Part shown: positions 59,301 to 61,269 of the stretch, piece by piece
Numbering within the stretch: the stretch's first letter is position 1
How the letters are laid out: the number at the start of each line of letters is the position of its first letter
From: Symbiodinium microadriaticum
Lineage: Eukaryota; Sar; Dinophyceae; Suessiales; Symbiodiniaceae
Direction: 5' to 3'
Assembly (NCBI GenBank): GCA_001939145.1
Contig: LSRX01001095.1
Location: 107,240 to 171,239 of the forward strand
Length of the DNA: 64,000 nucleotides
The notes under the pieces: generated by a model
Seen by the model: the letters and a program-made list of their open reading frames with translations, nothing else
Database searches by the model: none
What the model was told of the DNA's origin: nothing
Program-made: the position numbers and the translations under genes

Positions 59301-61082
59301 GTTACAGCACGGGTAGTATGAGGCAAAGAGGGCTACTATGAGGGGTTACGAGGAGTTTAGGGTTCTATCAGGTACTTCAGAACACATGATCTCAGGCTTG
59401 GGGTGCATTTGCGAGGGGCTGTCTCGGAAACAGCAGAGTACTTATGTTGATGAACTCCTTGGACTAACTGCACCGCAACATGTCTCACAGTTGAAAGTGC
59501 TGAAGGTGATGCAGGGCTTGGTCTCCCAACAGATCGACTGGAAACTCGGCTCAAGCTCCCATAGGCCCTGAACCCCAAGCCCGAAATCCTAAGCCCTGAA
59601 ACCTGAACCCTAAACCCTACACCCTAACCATAAGCTCTCACAAAATGTTAGAGAGAAGGCCGAGTTGCATGTGTGTGGCATCGGGTTCCCACCAATAGAA
59701 AAGGGTCTTGTACGTAGCCACCTGGTGACATGCACCCCCGTGGTGGCAAACCCCCAGGCGGCTTACATCGCGATTTTGGTTTTGCTTTGCATGGACAGAT
59801 CGATCTATCTATAGATAGATAGATAGATAGATAAATAGATACATAGATAGATAGATAGATAGATTAATTAGATAGATAGATAGATAGATAGCTAGATAGA
59901 TAGATAGATAGATAGATGGATAGATAGATAGATAGATAGGTAGACAGATAGTTAGATAGACAGACAGCTAGATAGATATGCAACTAAACATATAGATTTT
60001 GATGATATTGCTAGCTAGACAACTACAAGTAGCAATATGTTGAAACAGTGTCACTGAGCGAACCTGTCTGTAACATGATTGTTGTCTCCGATTCTGCCGT
60101 CCCAAGCAGCACTAGCATGCTGGGGGGGGGCGTCGAAGGCCACTTCAAATCCGGTTTGTGCGTTCGCGGTATGTACTTTCAGGCGCAAGCACCTGATGCA
60201 CGTAGAGGTCCCAGGTTGCAGCGATGCCGATCGCGGCGGGGAATCCGTAAGCGGTGGCCCACTGCATCTGAGCATCGATAATCCAACCATTGCCTGGGCT
60301 CGGGCCGAGTGTTGTACAACCTTCACAAGGTTTAGGGTTTAGGGTTTAGGGGTTTAAGGACACGAACAAAAATCTCTGGATGGGCCCGGAGCACCTGCCG
60401 CAATGATGGGAATGCAGCCGGATGGGTCGTGGCGACAGGCAGGCGAAAGCCAAAAATAACCATCTGGGCAATAAGCCACATAGCCCTCGGGCGTCAGTGT
60501 GACCCCGGCCTCATCCCCAGTGTACTGCACATAGAGATCCATCCGCACTGTATTCACAAACTCGTTCCCCGGGGTGTCACATGGAAAAAACTCCGACTGT
60601 GGGATATCTGTAAAAGAGTCGAAATACTTCTTGGGATCATGGTGGCTCGTGTTGTAGCTCCTGGAAATCTTTCGCGCATGAGCGCAGGGATGCAGGTTCA
60701 GTGACTTTTAACCCCAAAGATTGAATCCTACACCCTGTTAAAAGCTCCGCCCTCAACCATGAACCCTACAAACTCAACCCTGCACCCCAAGCCCAAAGAC
60801 CCCCAAAACTCAACCTTGCATAGAACTTTAGGGCTGAGAGTTTAGGGTTGAAACCGTTCGAGGCTTTCAGCTTGAACTTGAATCCGCCGGTCCTGTAAAA
60901 CTCTAGGGCTAGCCCGACGTCGTGGTAAGCCTCGTCTCTGACGTAGGCCTTCACGAAGAGGTTGTGGTTCCCGAAGTAGCCCATGGTACCCATGTCCTGA
61001 AACTAAAGGCTTACGGGTCCCACCGTCTCACCCTCGGGATATTGCATGATGTCTCGTGGCACCGAACCGTAGAAGTAATGGG
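24405..61082 (-). CDS. Span of a large spliced gene: substrate-binding-like ectodomain, Cys-rich repeats, multi-pass membrane region
   Basis: This is the gene span, not a continuous frame. About 25 short exons on the minus strand are listed separately. Domain order from the N-terminal side is a ligand-binding domain resembling OpuAC-type glycine-betaine/choline binding proteins (61.1-56.8 kb), cysteine-rich ephrin-receptor/GCC2-GCC3-like repeats (52.4-40.4 kb), then hydrophobic membrane segments (37.2-24.4 kb). Exon joins preserve phase wherever neighbouring exons were both found. Donors are GT, GC or GA, acceptors AG, usually followed by G. From memory, a large family of dinoflagellate predicted proteins has this architecture; that is recollection, not a search. 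The likely role is a plasma-membrane receptor or transporter-like protein sensing a small zwitterionic solute (inference). The start codon, signal peptide, some middle exons and the 3' end were not found. Confidence 0.72.
24600..25310. other. Intron or intergenic DNA
   Basis: Scattered heptamers and GAACCCT words. No supported exon. Confidence 0.5.
25320..25361 (-). CDS. Exon: YIRFRPGAEIFSV micro-exon
   Basis: 42 nt (1 + 13 codons + 2) between GCTGAG and the donor GTGCT then GTATCT. It reads YIRFRPGAEIFSV. The phases fit both neighbours: CT+G on the left and CT+G on the right, giving SVLTRNALIVL. Confidence 0.76.
25730..25812 (-). CDS. Exon: ELPRRLQEADVRFVRACSF
   Basis: 83 nt (27 codons + 2) after AGTATAG. 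It reads RWVTLVELPRRLQEADVRFV and RACSF. A cytosolic loop of the type P-R-R-L-Q-x-A-D-V-x-F-V-R precedes RFRPGAE in this family (recollection). The donor is TTTCCT then GCTCCT (GC); joining restores CTG and FLYIRFRPG. Confidence 0.74.
25850..26110. repeat. Degenerate TATGCTGTCC/CCATGC repeat
   Basis: Pentamer- and decamer-like words (CTATGCTGTC, CATGCCATGC, ATACTGTACT) without a clean unit. Lies between two exons of the large gene. Confidence 0.65.
26162..26221 (-). CDS. Exon: membrane helix LMPISFLVICTRPGW
   Basis: Exactly 60 nt, 20 codons, between GATAAG and the donor GAA then GTATCG. It reads ATLMPISFLVICTRPGWRFE: hydrophobic helix then a basic/aromatic cap. Phase 0 on both sides agrees with the flanking exons 28060-28013 and 25812-25730. 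Confidence 0.7.
26230..26840. repeat. Heptamer-rich intron
   Basis: Degenerate heptamers. No exon seen. Confidence 0.5.
26920..27180 (-). CDS. Candidate exon, unrecognised
   Basis: Long minus-strand frame without repeats: TDAINATLYAAVNSEMRMMH, NSHSGEWMIFESSRI, FMVTLNHGNNPVVAKK. The plus strand is also open (88 codons), so strand is not certain. It lies between two membrane exons of the large gene. No family recognised. Confidence 0.37.
27316..27395. mobile_element. MITE-like element, family 1
   Basis: GGGCCTTAATAATTAGAATAGGGTTTTGGGG faces CCCCAAACCCTATTCTAAT around a short AT-rich loop: a near-palindromic copy. Confidence 0.75.
27546..27616. mobile_element. Half copy of MITE-like family 2
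   Basis: TACTTGGAGGTTCAGGGT...AAGTGGGGTCATAAGTCCCC matches the left half of family 2; the right end is missing. Confidence 0.5.
27751..27820. mobile_element. MITE-like element, family 1
   Basis: GGGGGCTTAATAATTGGAAT then ATGGTTTTGGGG, ending AATTATGCAGGCCCC. A shorter, internally deleted copy. Confidence 0.65.
27880..28500. repeat. Heptamer arrays around the DEHLHM exon
   Basis: TTTAGGG-rich 27885-28015 and 28320-28490; CCCTAAA block 28150-28230. Confidence 0.7.
28013..28060 (-). CDS. Exon: DEHLHMSIIGGVAFWL membrane segment
   Basis: After CGTCTGAG the minus strand reads DEHLHMSIIGGVAFWLEI. DEH followed by a hydrophobic helix is expected shortly after the HPNG motif in this family (recollection). 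The donor is taken as CTG then GAGATC (GA type), phase 0, joining directly to the exon at 26221. Confidence 0.62.
28507..28722 (-). CDS. Candidate exon, open for about 70 codons
   Basis: Minus-strand frame with protein-like composition: EHLLIGRTYTAYIVCQLELV, GCNNLCHDFGGIVKAT, PRPVTARSREAALSQ. No domain recognised. Heptamers flank it closely. It lies inside the predicted 30.2-28.1 kb intron and may be chance or part of another transcript. Confidence 0.35.
28735..28885. repeat. TTTAGGG array
   Basis: About 150 bp of near-perfect TTTAGGG with single-base variants. Confidence 0.85.
29136..29225 (-). CDS. Candidate exon with GTAAGG donor
   Basis: Acceptor GGGAAG, donor AAAGC then GTAAGG. Open on the minus strand: LNYSGGPRFKNTTPCFAMGR. 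It lies between the FQCNYHPNG and DEHLHM exons and might fill the short stretch expected there. Unproven. Confidence 0.36.
29230..30000. repeat. Heptamers with small open patches
   Basis: Patches at 29480-29545 and 29625-29690 are open on minus (VKQLPGDPNNPLLRNMPLN) without firm splice sites. The rest is heptamer. Confidence 0.45.
30225..30290 (-). CDS. Exon: membrane helix followed by FQCNYHPNG
   Basis: After TTGCCCAG the minus strand reads IFYISVFTAILAPFQCNYHP then NGRPS. A hydrophobic helix followed by FQC-x2-HPNG-x2-S is the pattern I recall from the membrane part of this dinoflagellate family. The donor is probably GT or GA within AGCGTCTTCGAC. The next found exon (28060) starts in the matching phase 0. 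Confidence 0.65.
30300..30910. repeat. Heptamers of both orientations
   Basis: TTTAGGGG variants 30300-30400; CCCCTAAA variants 30570-30740; a head-to-head switch near 30845. Confidence 0.75.
30430..30517 (-). CDS. Candidate exon, proline-rich
   Basis: Follows GTGCCTTTTTTCCGAG. The minus strand reads GTIEGTSSREPPPPRFDPGD. A possible GA donor is present (GGG then GATCCG). Includes a C8/G8 homopolymer, so the frame is sensitive to sequencing errors. Confidence 0.4.
30921..30997 (-). CDS. Candidate exon, KLSSERTAELLSLQHAM
   Basis: 77 nt (2 + 25 codons) between CTTTTCCCTAG, a good acceptor, and the donor CTAAG then GTTTCT. It reads STMKLSSERTAELLSLQHAM then DSPSK. It could be a cytosolic loop of the large membrane protein. 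Confidence 0.48.
31050..31207 (-). CDS. Candidate exon, PEGVWQYYVKQLSARAV
   Basis: After CTAG/CAG acceptors the minus strand is open for more than 50 codons: PPEGVWQYYVKQLSARAVIS, then GLRRCKAGGFCALRLWAADF. Heptamers begin at both edges. It has no ATG, so conventional open-frame scans miss it. The family is unknown; it lies in the membrane part of the large gene. Confidence 0.5.
31509..31624. mobile_element. MITE-like element, family 2
   Basis: TACTTGGAGGTCCATGGGTAG at one end, GACATGAACCTCCAATTA at the other, with GAGTCCCCTAGTATATG inside. Confidence 0.75.
31679..31760. mobile_element. MITE-like element, family 1, diverged
   Basis: GGGGCCTTACTAACTCGAACAGGGT with a matching CCAAACCCTATGATAT end. 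It starts about 55 bp after the family 2 copy. Confidence 0.5.
32886..32922. repeat. TATG/TA microsatellite
   Basis: (GTAT)n(TA)n. Confidence 0.9.
32955..33059 (-). CDS. Candidate exon, EPKIYKQDSPTVADW
   Basis: Follows TTTGTTGACAG and is open for 34 codons to a TAG: EPKIYKQDSPTVADWNKPEG then FCSRRPELETYMDM. Composition is protein-like and free of repeats. It may be an internal exon with an unseen donor (ATG then GACATG would be GA type) or a terminal exon. Confidence 0.5.
   Translation of the reverse strand, partial: EPKIYKQDSPTVADWNKPEGFCSRRPELETYMDM
33240..34120. repeat. Heptamer-rich intron
   Basis: Degenerate heptamers; ACAAAGCCACGAG words repeat three times near 34105-34160. Confidence 0.55.
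34125..34213 (-). CDS. Membrane-segment candidate exon
   Basis: After the acceptor CTGCAG the minus strand reads DKYGFFSSFATESVLHFLFC and VALS, a probable hydrophobic helix. The donor is not clear. It lies about 85 bp downstream of the previous candidate, so one of the two could be spurious. Confidence 0.45.
34298..34385 (-). CDS. Membrane-segment exon, APIFVCVVVVLHLGHF
   Basis: 88 nt after GGGCAG. It encodes SLIAPIFVCVVVVLHLGHFS and ASVLPSVLS, one clear transmembrane helix, with a GC donor (TCG then GCCCTG). The patch is not composed of simple repeats. It probably belongs to the membrane part of the large gene. Confidence 0.52.
34600..35620. repeat. Heptamer-rich intron
   Basis: CCCTAAA run 34747-34788, TTTAGGG run 34830-34940. 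A small patch at 35200-35245 follows a good acceptor (GTTTATATTTCAG) on minus but is very short. Confidence 0.5.
35630..35800 (-). CDS. Candidate exon, frame ambiguous
   Basis: Heptamer-free patch with two long minus-strand frames; one reads LMALDVCGFFLSSLWPQ and HQLLHQHGARLQICFEA. It lies between membrane exons of the large gene. Nothing decides the frame. Confidence 0.33.
35810..36700. repeat. Heptamer-rich intron
   Basis: TTTAGGG 36012-36115 and 36428-36475. Around 36310-36410 both strands are open (minus ERRLRNLFELMSLNLDMLLS). No firm exon. Confidence 0.5.
36716..36798 (-). CDS. Candidate exon, LKLLCAPFVRHIVSEALTCF
   Basis: 83 nt (2 + 27 codons) between TTCTTGTTGAG and the donor GGAAG then GTTCTG. 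It reads LKLLCAPFVRHIVSEALTCF. A second minus frame (EGCYFLLSIEAALCTIRA) is open over the same patch. Position fits the membrane region of the large gene. Confidence 0.48.
36931..37019 (-). CDS. Exon: amphipathic QKLTVIQKFRISWREP segment
   Basis: Open on the minus strand after CCATAG. It reads QLVTVIQKLTVIQKFRISW followed by REPVVSILFL. This resembles the Q...I.W-P segment that, as I recall, precedes the membrane helices in this dinoflagellate family. A GC donor follows (CTT then GCCGAA). Confidence 0.62.
37150..37238 (-). CDS. Membrane-segment exon with GTGAGT donor
   Basis: 89 nt (2 + 29 codons) after CTTGTCCAG. It encodes AAALLLVMKNMKMMATMMAM and then VVTTSILLA, a strongly hydrophobic segment, followed at once by GTGAGTAAC, a consensus donor. 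The patch contains a trinucleotide-like ATG/GAT bias that could mimic coding, but the splice sites favour an exon. Phase to the next found exon does not match, so another exon may lie between. Confidence 0.5.
37389..37592 (+). repeat. 18-bp tandem repeat inside a short plus-strand open frame
   Basis: Four identical 18-bp units at 37455-37526 (AAAGAAGAGCCACAGTTT) encode KEEPQF four times if read on the plus strand in a 67-codon open frame. It lies in an intron of the opposite-strand gene. Coding is possible but unsupported; the repeat itself is certain. Confidence 0.6.
37995..38095 (-). CDS. Candidate membrane-region exon
   Basis: Non-repetitive patch open on the minus strand, reading RYYFLMREGERN and then a hydrophobic run HLLVIALGLSRGLCCF. 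The acceptor is ACGCAG; a possible GA donor follows TTTTCAG. Another frame is also open, so this is tentative. Confidence 0.38.
38230..38314 (-). CDS. Candidate exon, DVYMCFLNHPV
   Basis: Good acceptor (GATTCTTTTACAG). The minus frame reads DVYMCFLNHPVRAPSTLMPD and ends at a stop near 38217. It lies between Cys-rich and membrane exons of the large gene. No certain donor. Confidence 0.38.
38440..40340. repeat. Heptamer-rich intron with weak patches
   Basis: Long TTTAGGG arrays at 39015-39110 and 39290-39360; GCTCGCCG-type triple repeat near 38690-38760 (CTCGCCGNAATCGCNGTCAAT). Open minus patches at 39150-39290 and 39830-40140 lack splice support. Confidence 0.5.
40343..40440. mobile_element. 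MITE-like element, family 1
   Basis: GGGCCTTCGTAATTAGAATAAGGTTTTGGGGCAT at one end; AACTATTAATTAAGGCCCC at the other; interior ACTCTAATTATAGCAAGGAACCCCCAAAAT shared with other copies. It abuts the 40532-40449 exon. Confidence 0.8.
40449..40532 (-). CDS. Exon: last Cys-rich repeat, CYDCLPGLRAVDAGYCWDC
   Basis: 84 nt (28 codons) after CGGAAG, phase 0, reading VSCYDCLPGLRAVDAGYC then WDCAGGHSPL. C-x2-CLPG and C-x2-CAGG continue the repeat of the previous exon. The donor is probably CTG then GATAAT (GA type). A MITE-like element starts only about 8 bp downstream, inside the intron. Membrane exons should follow. Confidence 0.78.
40570..41280. other. Intron: heptamers and non-repetitive DNA
   Basis: Between two Cys-rich exons. 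A minus patch at 41060-40960 is open but not cysteine-rich. No MITE seen. Confidence 0.4.
41286..41371 (-). CDS. Exon: Cys-rich region, CFGNKLRCPGGEPGTC
   Basis: 86 nt (2 + 28 codons) after GTTCAG. It reads EVYECFGNKLRCPGGEPGTC and APGRDTDS with regular cysteines. The donor is GACAGC then GCCACT (GC type), phase 0. The plus strand can fold into a tRNA T-arm-like hairpin here, but the in-phase Cys-rich reading is far better supported. Confidence 0.82.
41390..41870. repeat. TTTAGGG array and TAGCTAGC/GGTTAG-like degenerate repeat
   Basis: Pure TTTAGGG 41395-41445. 41590-41850 is a degenerate GTTAG/GCTAG repeat. Confidence 0.65.
41873..41970. mobile_element. MITE-like element, family 1
   Basis: GGGGGCCTTAACAATTAGATTAGGGTCTTGGGGTA and ...AAGCAATTATTTCGGCCCC; interior AAGGAACCCTCAAAACGGTAT as in the family. 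Confidence 0.8.
42001..42069 (-). CDS. Exon: Cys-rich region, CPGSGLLTVLPGYF
   Basis: 69 nt (2 + 22 codons + 1) after TGTGCCAG. It reads SSCPGSGLLTVLPGYFSALD. The donor is ACCAG then GCCTTG (GC type). Phase agrees on both sides with the 44566-44482 and 41371-41286 exons. A MITE-like element at 41873-41970 lies just inside the following intron. Confidence 0.8.
42216..42345. repeat. GGGCT pentanucleotide microsatellite
   Basis: About 17 exact TGGGC units followed by diverged units. The long frames on both strands are repeat translation. Confidence 0.95.
42400..44480. other. Intron: heptamers, TATAC repeat, open patches
   Basis: TATAC/TATAA degenerate tract 43131-43240. 43650-44200 is GC-rich and open in several frames on both strands (minus LSELNSMRLSSKPSVHAGWL is the best). 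No exon is accepted with confidence. Confidence 0.4.
44482..44566 (-). CDS. Exon: Cys-rich repeat, FCVCAPGTELFPRGC
   Basis: 85 nt (28 codons + 1) between CTCGCAG and the donor TGCA then GTAAGG. It reads EKWIQITGASSPSFCVCAPG and ends FPRGC. W...G...C-x-C..GT is a recurrent unit of this kind of ectodomain. It joins in phase to the next exon (A + GA = Arg). Confidence 0.78.
44620..46580. repeat. Intron: heptamers, 35-45-bp tandem repeat and TATG microsatellite
   Basis: 44985-45140 carries five units of GGGAGCTTTGGGTTTAGGGT TAAGGGTTT type; (GTAT/GCAT)n at 45836-45940. No exon seen. Confidence 0.65.
46674..46720 (-). CDS. Exon: Cys-rich repeat, CDLGSYTNETG
   Basis: 47 nt (2 + 15 codons) after GGAAAG. 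It reads NPCDLGSYTNETGMT; C-x2-GSY-x-NETG is characteristic of GCC2-GCC3/ephrin-receptor-like repeats. The phase matches the G left by the 51187-51098 exon. The donor is taken as ACA then GCCACT. The surrounding frame is open to 46799, so the exact limits may differ; an extended version contains CPRCTCG. Confidence 0.62.
46984..47084. mobile_element. MITE-like element, family 3
   Basis: GGTAGTTCTCCACATTAGGGTCCC and GGGGCCCCTAATTTAGAGAAGTACCC are inverted ends; interior ACGAGTACTATTTTGGGGAGGGACCCC. Confidence 0.75.
47900..47976 (-). CDS. Candidate Cys-rich exon
   Basis: Follows CACCCCCTTCACCTTCAG, a good acceptor. Read in the phase that starts at the acceptor it gives VECDLAAGTCPCGSPKP and then a stop, which fits the Cys-rich part of the gene. 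Another frame over the same bases is open for longer and has no cysteine bias. The donor is not located. Confidence 0.35.
48518..49082. repeat. GAT/GAC trinucleotide array
   Basis: About 565 bp of GAT with GAC, GAA, GCT variants. Frames would give poly-Asp, poly-Met or, on minus, poly-His/Ser/Ile; none is taken as a gene. Confidence 0.95.
49345..49411 (-). CDS. Candidate exon behind a strong pyrimidine tract
   Basis: The acceptor CCTTTTTTTGACAG is strong and the donor ACAG then GTGGTT is canonical. The 67 nt are open in one frame (VILAIRHSRKRMLSGRLMLT). They lie between the Cys-rich exons of the large gene, but the product does not look cysteine-rich, so membership is doubtful. Confidence 0.35.
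49430..50640. other. Intron: heptamers and CTG microsatellite
   Basis: (CTG)n at 50244-50306 is clear. A minus patch at 50057-49920 (MAVVGLEVEGQCLHLLEHHT) is open but unsupported. Confidence 0.5.
51098..51187 (-). CDS. Exon: Cys-rich repeat, CSLCPSGTFS...CESCPPG
   Basis: 90 nt (2 + 29 codons + 1) after the acceptor CTGGCAG. The pattern C-x2-CPSGTFS, about 15 residues, then C-x2-CPPG is that of ephrin-receptor-like/GCC2-GCC3 repeats in extracellular proteins. The donor is CCAG then GCAGGG, another GC donor. A downstream patch at 51015-50940 is also open on this strand but is not convincing. Confidence 0.8.
51190..52330. repeat. TTTAGGGG array, GAACTGAA palindromic words, CCTAACC degenerate repeat
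   Basis: 51200-51500 TTTAGGGG variants. TGAACTGAAA/TTTCAGTGAAC words at 51605-51680 recur inverted at 52020-52100. 51770-51990 is a degenerate CTACCCTA/CCTAACC repeat. Confidence 0.6.
52348..52433 (-). CDS. Exon: junction to Cys-rich region, NTNCLPGFGFANAEG
   Basis: 86 nt (1 + 28 codons + 1). It reads IPINTNCLPGFGFANAEGQA and VATRDEAT. The donor is ACAG then GCGAGG (GC type); it joins in phase to the next exon, giving DEATGCSLCPSGTFS. The acceptor, GAAGCCAAG before GATTCCCAT, is tandemly duplicated 21 bp upstream. Use of the upstream copy would add seven residues in frame. Confidence 0.78.
52470..52620. repeat. 60-bp tandem repeat, three units
   Basis: Unit contains TTTAGGGCTTTCATAATTCGAACTGAACTTTT. 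Followed by more TTTAGGG (52700-52760). Confidence 0.75.
52957..53160 (+). CDS. Candidate plus-strand exon
   Basis: Open on plus: SPETIPVFPFLKLMKHFVLK, ATLEAKEGLAILKAKAESCE. It runs against the polarity of the window and lies inside the span of the large gene. A GTGAGT occurs at 53041, which would truncate it. Confidence 0.3.
53180..53940. repeat. Heptamers with short open patches
   Basis: AACCCTAAACTCTC tandem at 53190-53240. A plus patch 53430-53520 (KLPSSPAETPMLPLPPVRKQ) is open without splice support. Confidence 0.45.
53948..54090 (-). CDS. Candidate exon, frame uncertain
   Basis: A non-repetitive patch open on the minus strand, for example ASEFIRRLRDLRALKTW followed by PAWGPEEAALCEF and a stop. 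A second minus frame also looks protein-like (GPLGMPQNSSGGFEISEP). It is inside the large gene's span, but its membership is unproven. Confidence 0.28.
54090..55185. repeat. Heptamers, CT microsatellite, degenerate GTAACCCTT repeat
   Basis: CT run 54247-54274. 54440-54600 is a degenerate GTAGCACCCTCGCAGTAACCC-type repeat. No exon accepted. Confidence 0.55.
55190..55265 (-). CDS. Candidate exon, DDLSFEQVSELLLNVASG
   Basis: Short GC-richer patch between heptamer-dense flanks, open on the minus strand, reading NPDDLSFEQVSELLLNVASG. A possible acceptor (GAGCAG) lies inside it. It sits between the ligand-binding and Cys-rich exons of the large gene and could belong to the linker. No family recognised. 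Confidence 0.35.
55266..55870. repeat. TTTAGGG-rich intron
   Basis: Dense TTTAGGG variants to about 55670. No exon seen. Confidence 0.6.
55871..55960. mobile_element. MITE-like element, family 1
   Basis: GGGGCCTTAATAATTGGAATACGGTTTCGGGGTAT and GGGAACTATTGAGGCCCC. The 55 bp after it lead into the 56015 candidate exon. Confidence 0.8.
56015..56215 (-). CDS. Candidate exon ending in a consensus GTAAGT donor
   Basis: The minus strand stays open for about 60 codons and ends KSPRNRSKWS just before GTAAGTTGCC, a textbook GT donor. It lies within the large gene's span. A second minus frame is open over part of the patch (EEKCQRRCDAVGD), so the true frame and start are uncertain. No domain recognised. 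Confidence 0.38.
56235..56367. mobile_element. MITE-like element, family 2
   Basis: TACTTGGAGGCTCATGGGCAG and CTACCCATGAACCTCCAAGTA are near-perfect inverted ends. Interior repeats AAGTGGGG/CCCCACTT also pair. Confidence 0.85.
56795..56836 (-). CDS. Exon: C-terminal helix of the ligand-binding domain
   Basis: A 42-nt micro-exon of 14 codons, VRAFLDKMEMELAQ, phase 0 on both sides, between GCGAAAG and the donor CAG then GTCAGT. It continues directly from the exon at 57967-57909. It closes the chain of eight exons whose phases all agree. Confidence 0.8.
57287..57391. mobile_element. MITE-like element, family 3
   Basis: GGTAGTTCTCGAAATTAAAGTCCC and GGAGCCCTAATTTAGAGAACTACCC; interior TAAGAGTGCCGTACTATATTGG. 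Confidence 0.8.
57400..57900. repeat. CCCTAAA then TTTAGGG intron DNA
   Basis: Heptamers and CCCTAAATCC variants switching orientation near 57660. No exon seen. Confidence 0.6.
57909..57967 (-). CDS. Exon: ligand-binding ectodomain, SYIGKLVSLQLRTAAPQ
   Basis: 59 nt (2 + 19 codons). The acceptor AAGCAG followed by GC completes a Gly with the previous exon. It reads EDSYIGKLVSLQLRTAAPQ. The donor is CAG then GTGCCC, phase 0. The patch stands out as non-repetitive between heptamer-rich flanks. Confidence 0.83.
58642..58726. other. Assembly gap (85 N)
   Basis: Lies in a TTTAGGGTTGAGGG tandem tract inside an intron of the large gene. Confidence 1.
58832..58918 (-). CDS. Exon: ligand-binding ectodomain, VFPRHIASEWEAG segment
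   Basis: 87 nt (2 + 28 codons + 1). The acceptor GCTAG leaves TT, which with the preceding G gives Val. It reads LNPTGMVFPRH and ASEWEAGNLRTA. The donor is GCAG then GCAACA, a GC donor. The following intron (58831-57968) contains the 85-base gap and tandem heptamers. Confidence 0.84.
59338..59571 (+). CDS. Weak plus-strand open frame in an intron
   Basis: Reads GTSEHMISGLGCICEGLSRK and VDELLGLTAPQHVSQLKVLK. It is inside the intron 59660-58919 of the opposite-strand gene. Protein-like, but nothing else supports it. Confidence 0.25.
   Translation: MRGYEEFRVLSGTSEHMISGLGCICEGLSRKQQSTYVDELLGLTAPQHVSQLKVLKVMQGLVSQQIDWKLGSSSHRP
59661..59721 (-). CDS. Exon: ligand-binding ectodomain, FYWWEPDATH motif
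   Basis: 61 nt (20 codons + 1) after the acceptor CACCAG, phase 0. It contains KTLFYWWEPDATHMQL. A W-x-P motif near the C-terminal part of the domain is typical of OpuAC/ProX/ChoX-type binding proteins (established for that family; the match here is by eye). The donor is CTCG then GCCTTC, a GC donor. Confidence 0.85.
59808..59970. repeat. GATA tetranucleotide microsatellite
   Basis: About 35 GATA units with a few interruptions, wholly within intron 60192-59722 of the large gene. Confidence 0.95.
60193..60293 (-). CDS. Exon: ligand-binding ectodomain, MQWATAYGFPAAIGI segment
   Basis: 101 nt (2 + 33 codons). The acceptor is GCCCAG, and GC joins the G left by the previous exon to make Gly. It reads AGNGWIIDAQMQWATAYGFP and then ATWDLYVHQ; the aromatic residues are of the sort that cradle quaternary amines in betaine and choline binding proteins. 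The donor is CAG then GTGCTT, phase 0. The intron that follows (60192-59722) holds the GATA microsatellite. Confidence 0.88.
60395..60660 (-). CDS. Exon: ligand-binding ectodomain core with conserved cysteines
   Basis: 266 nt in frame (1 + 88 codons + 1). It reads SYNTSHHDPKKYFDSF, then DIPQSEFFPC, then YVAYCPDGYFWLSPACRHD and SGCIPII. Four spaced cysteines suggest disulphides in a secreted or lumenal domain. The acceptor is TTTCCAG, the donor GCAG then GTGCTC. It is the longest exon of the gene and is free of heptamer repeats. Confidence 0.88.
60893..60996 (-). CDS. Exon: ligand-binding ectodomain, GYFGNHNLFVKAY segment
   Basis: 104 nt: 34 codons plus two bases (AG). It starts after the acceptor TTTCAG and reads MGYFGNHNLFVKAY followed by VGLALEFY. 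The donor is AG then GACCGG, a GA donor; joining to the next exon restores an AGG codon and the sequence EFYRSYN. GA donors are a dinoflagellate peculiarity. Shifting the junction by one or two bases does not give a GT-AG or GC-AG intron. Confidence 0.85.
61015..61082 (-). CDS. Exon: ligand-binding ectodomain, segment with YFYGSVPRDIMQYP
   Basis: The minus-strand frame reads HYFYGSVPRDIMQYPEGETV after a possible acceptor CTAAG. It lies in the same frame as the exon that starts at 60996, but only 18 nt separate GGA-CCC from that exon, and those 18 nt (GTAAGC...TTTCAG) contain an in-frame TAG. Either this is an unusually tiny intron, a different donor is used (GGT then GAGACG would give a 33-nt GA-AG intron), or the copy carries a stop. 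Membership in the gene is supported by position, frame and the residue pattern I recall for this family. Confidence 0.65.
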
Positions 61083-61269
61083 CTTAGAGTTGGTACTAAC
61101 AGCTTGGGGACGTCAAAACACCGACGTTAAGGACCGTGAATTGCTGTATTCCCCTAAACAAGGTACTCCAAATTTCCAGAACCCCCCCCCTCAACAAAAA
61201 CGACCCTGACGAATCCTTCCAACACCCTTATACATAGTAGGTGCGTCGGAATTCTGGCCCAGGTTTTCG

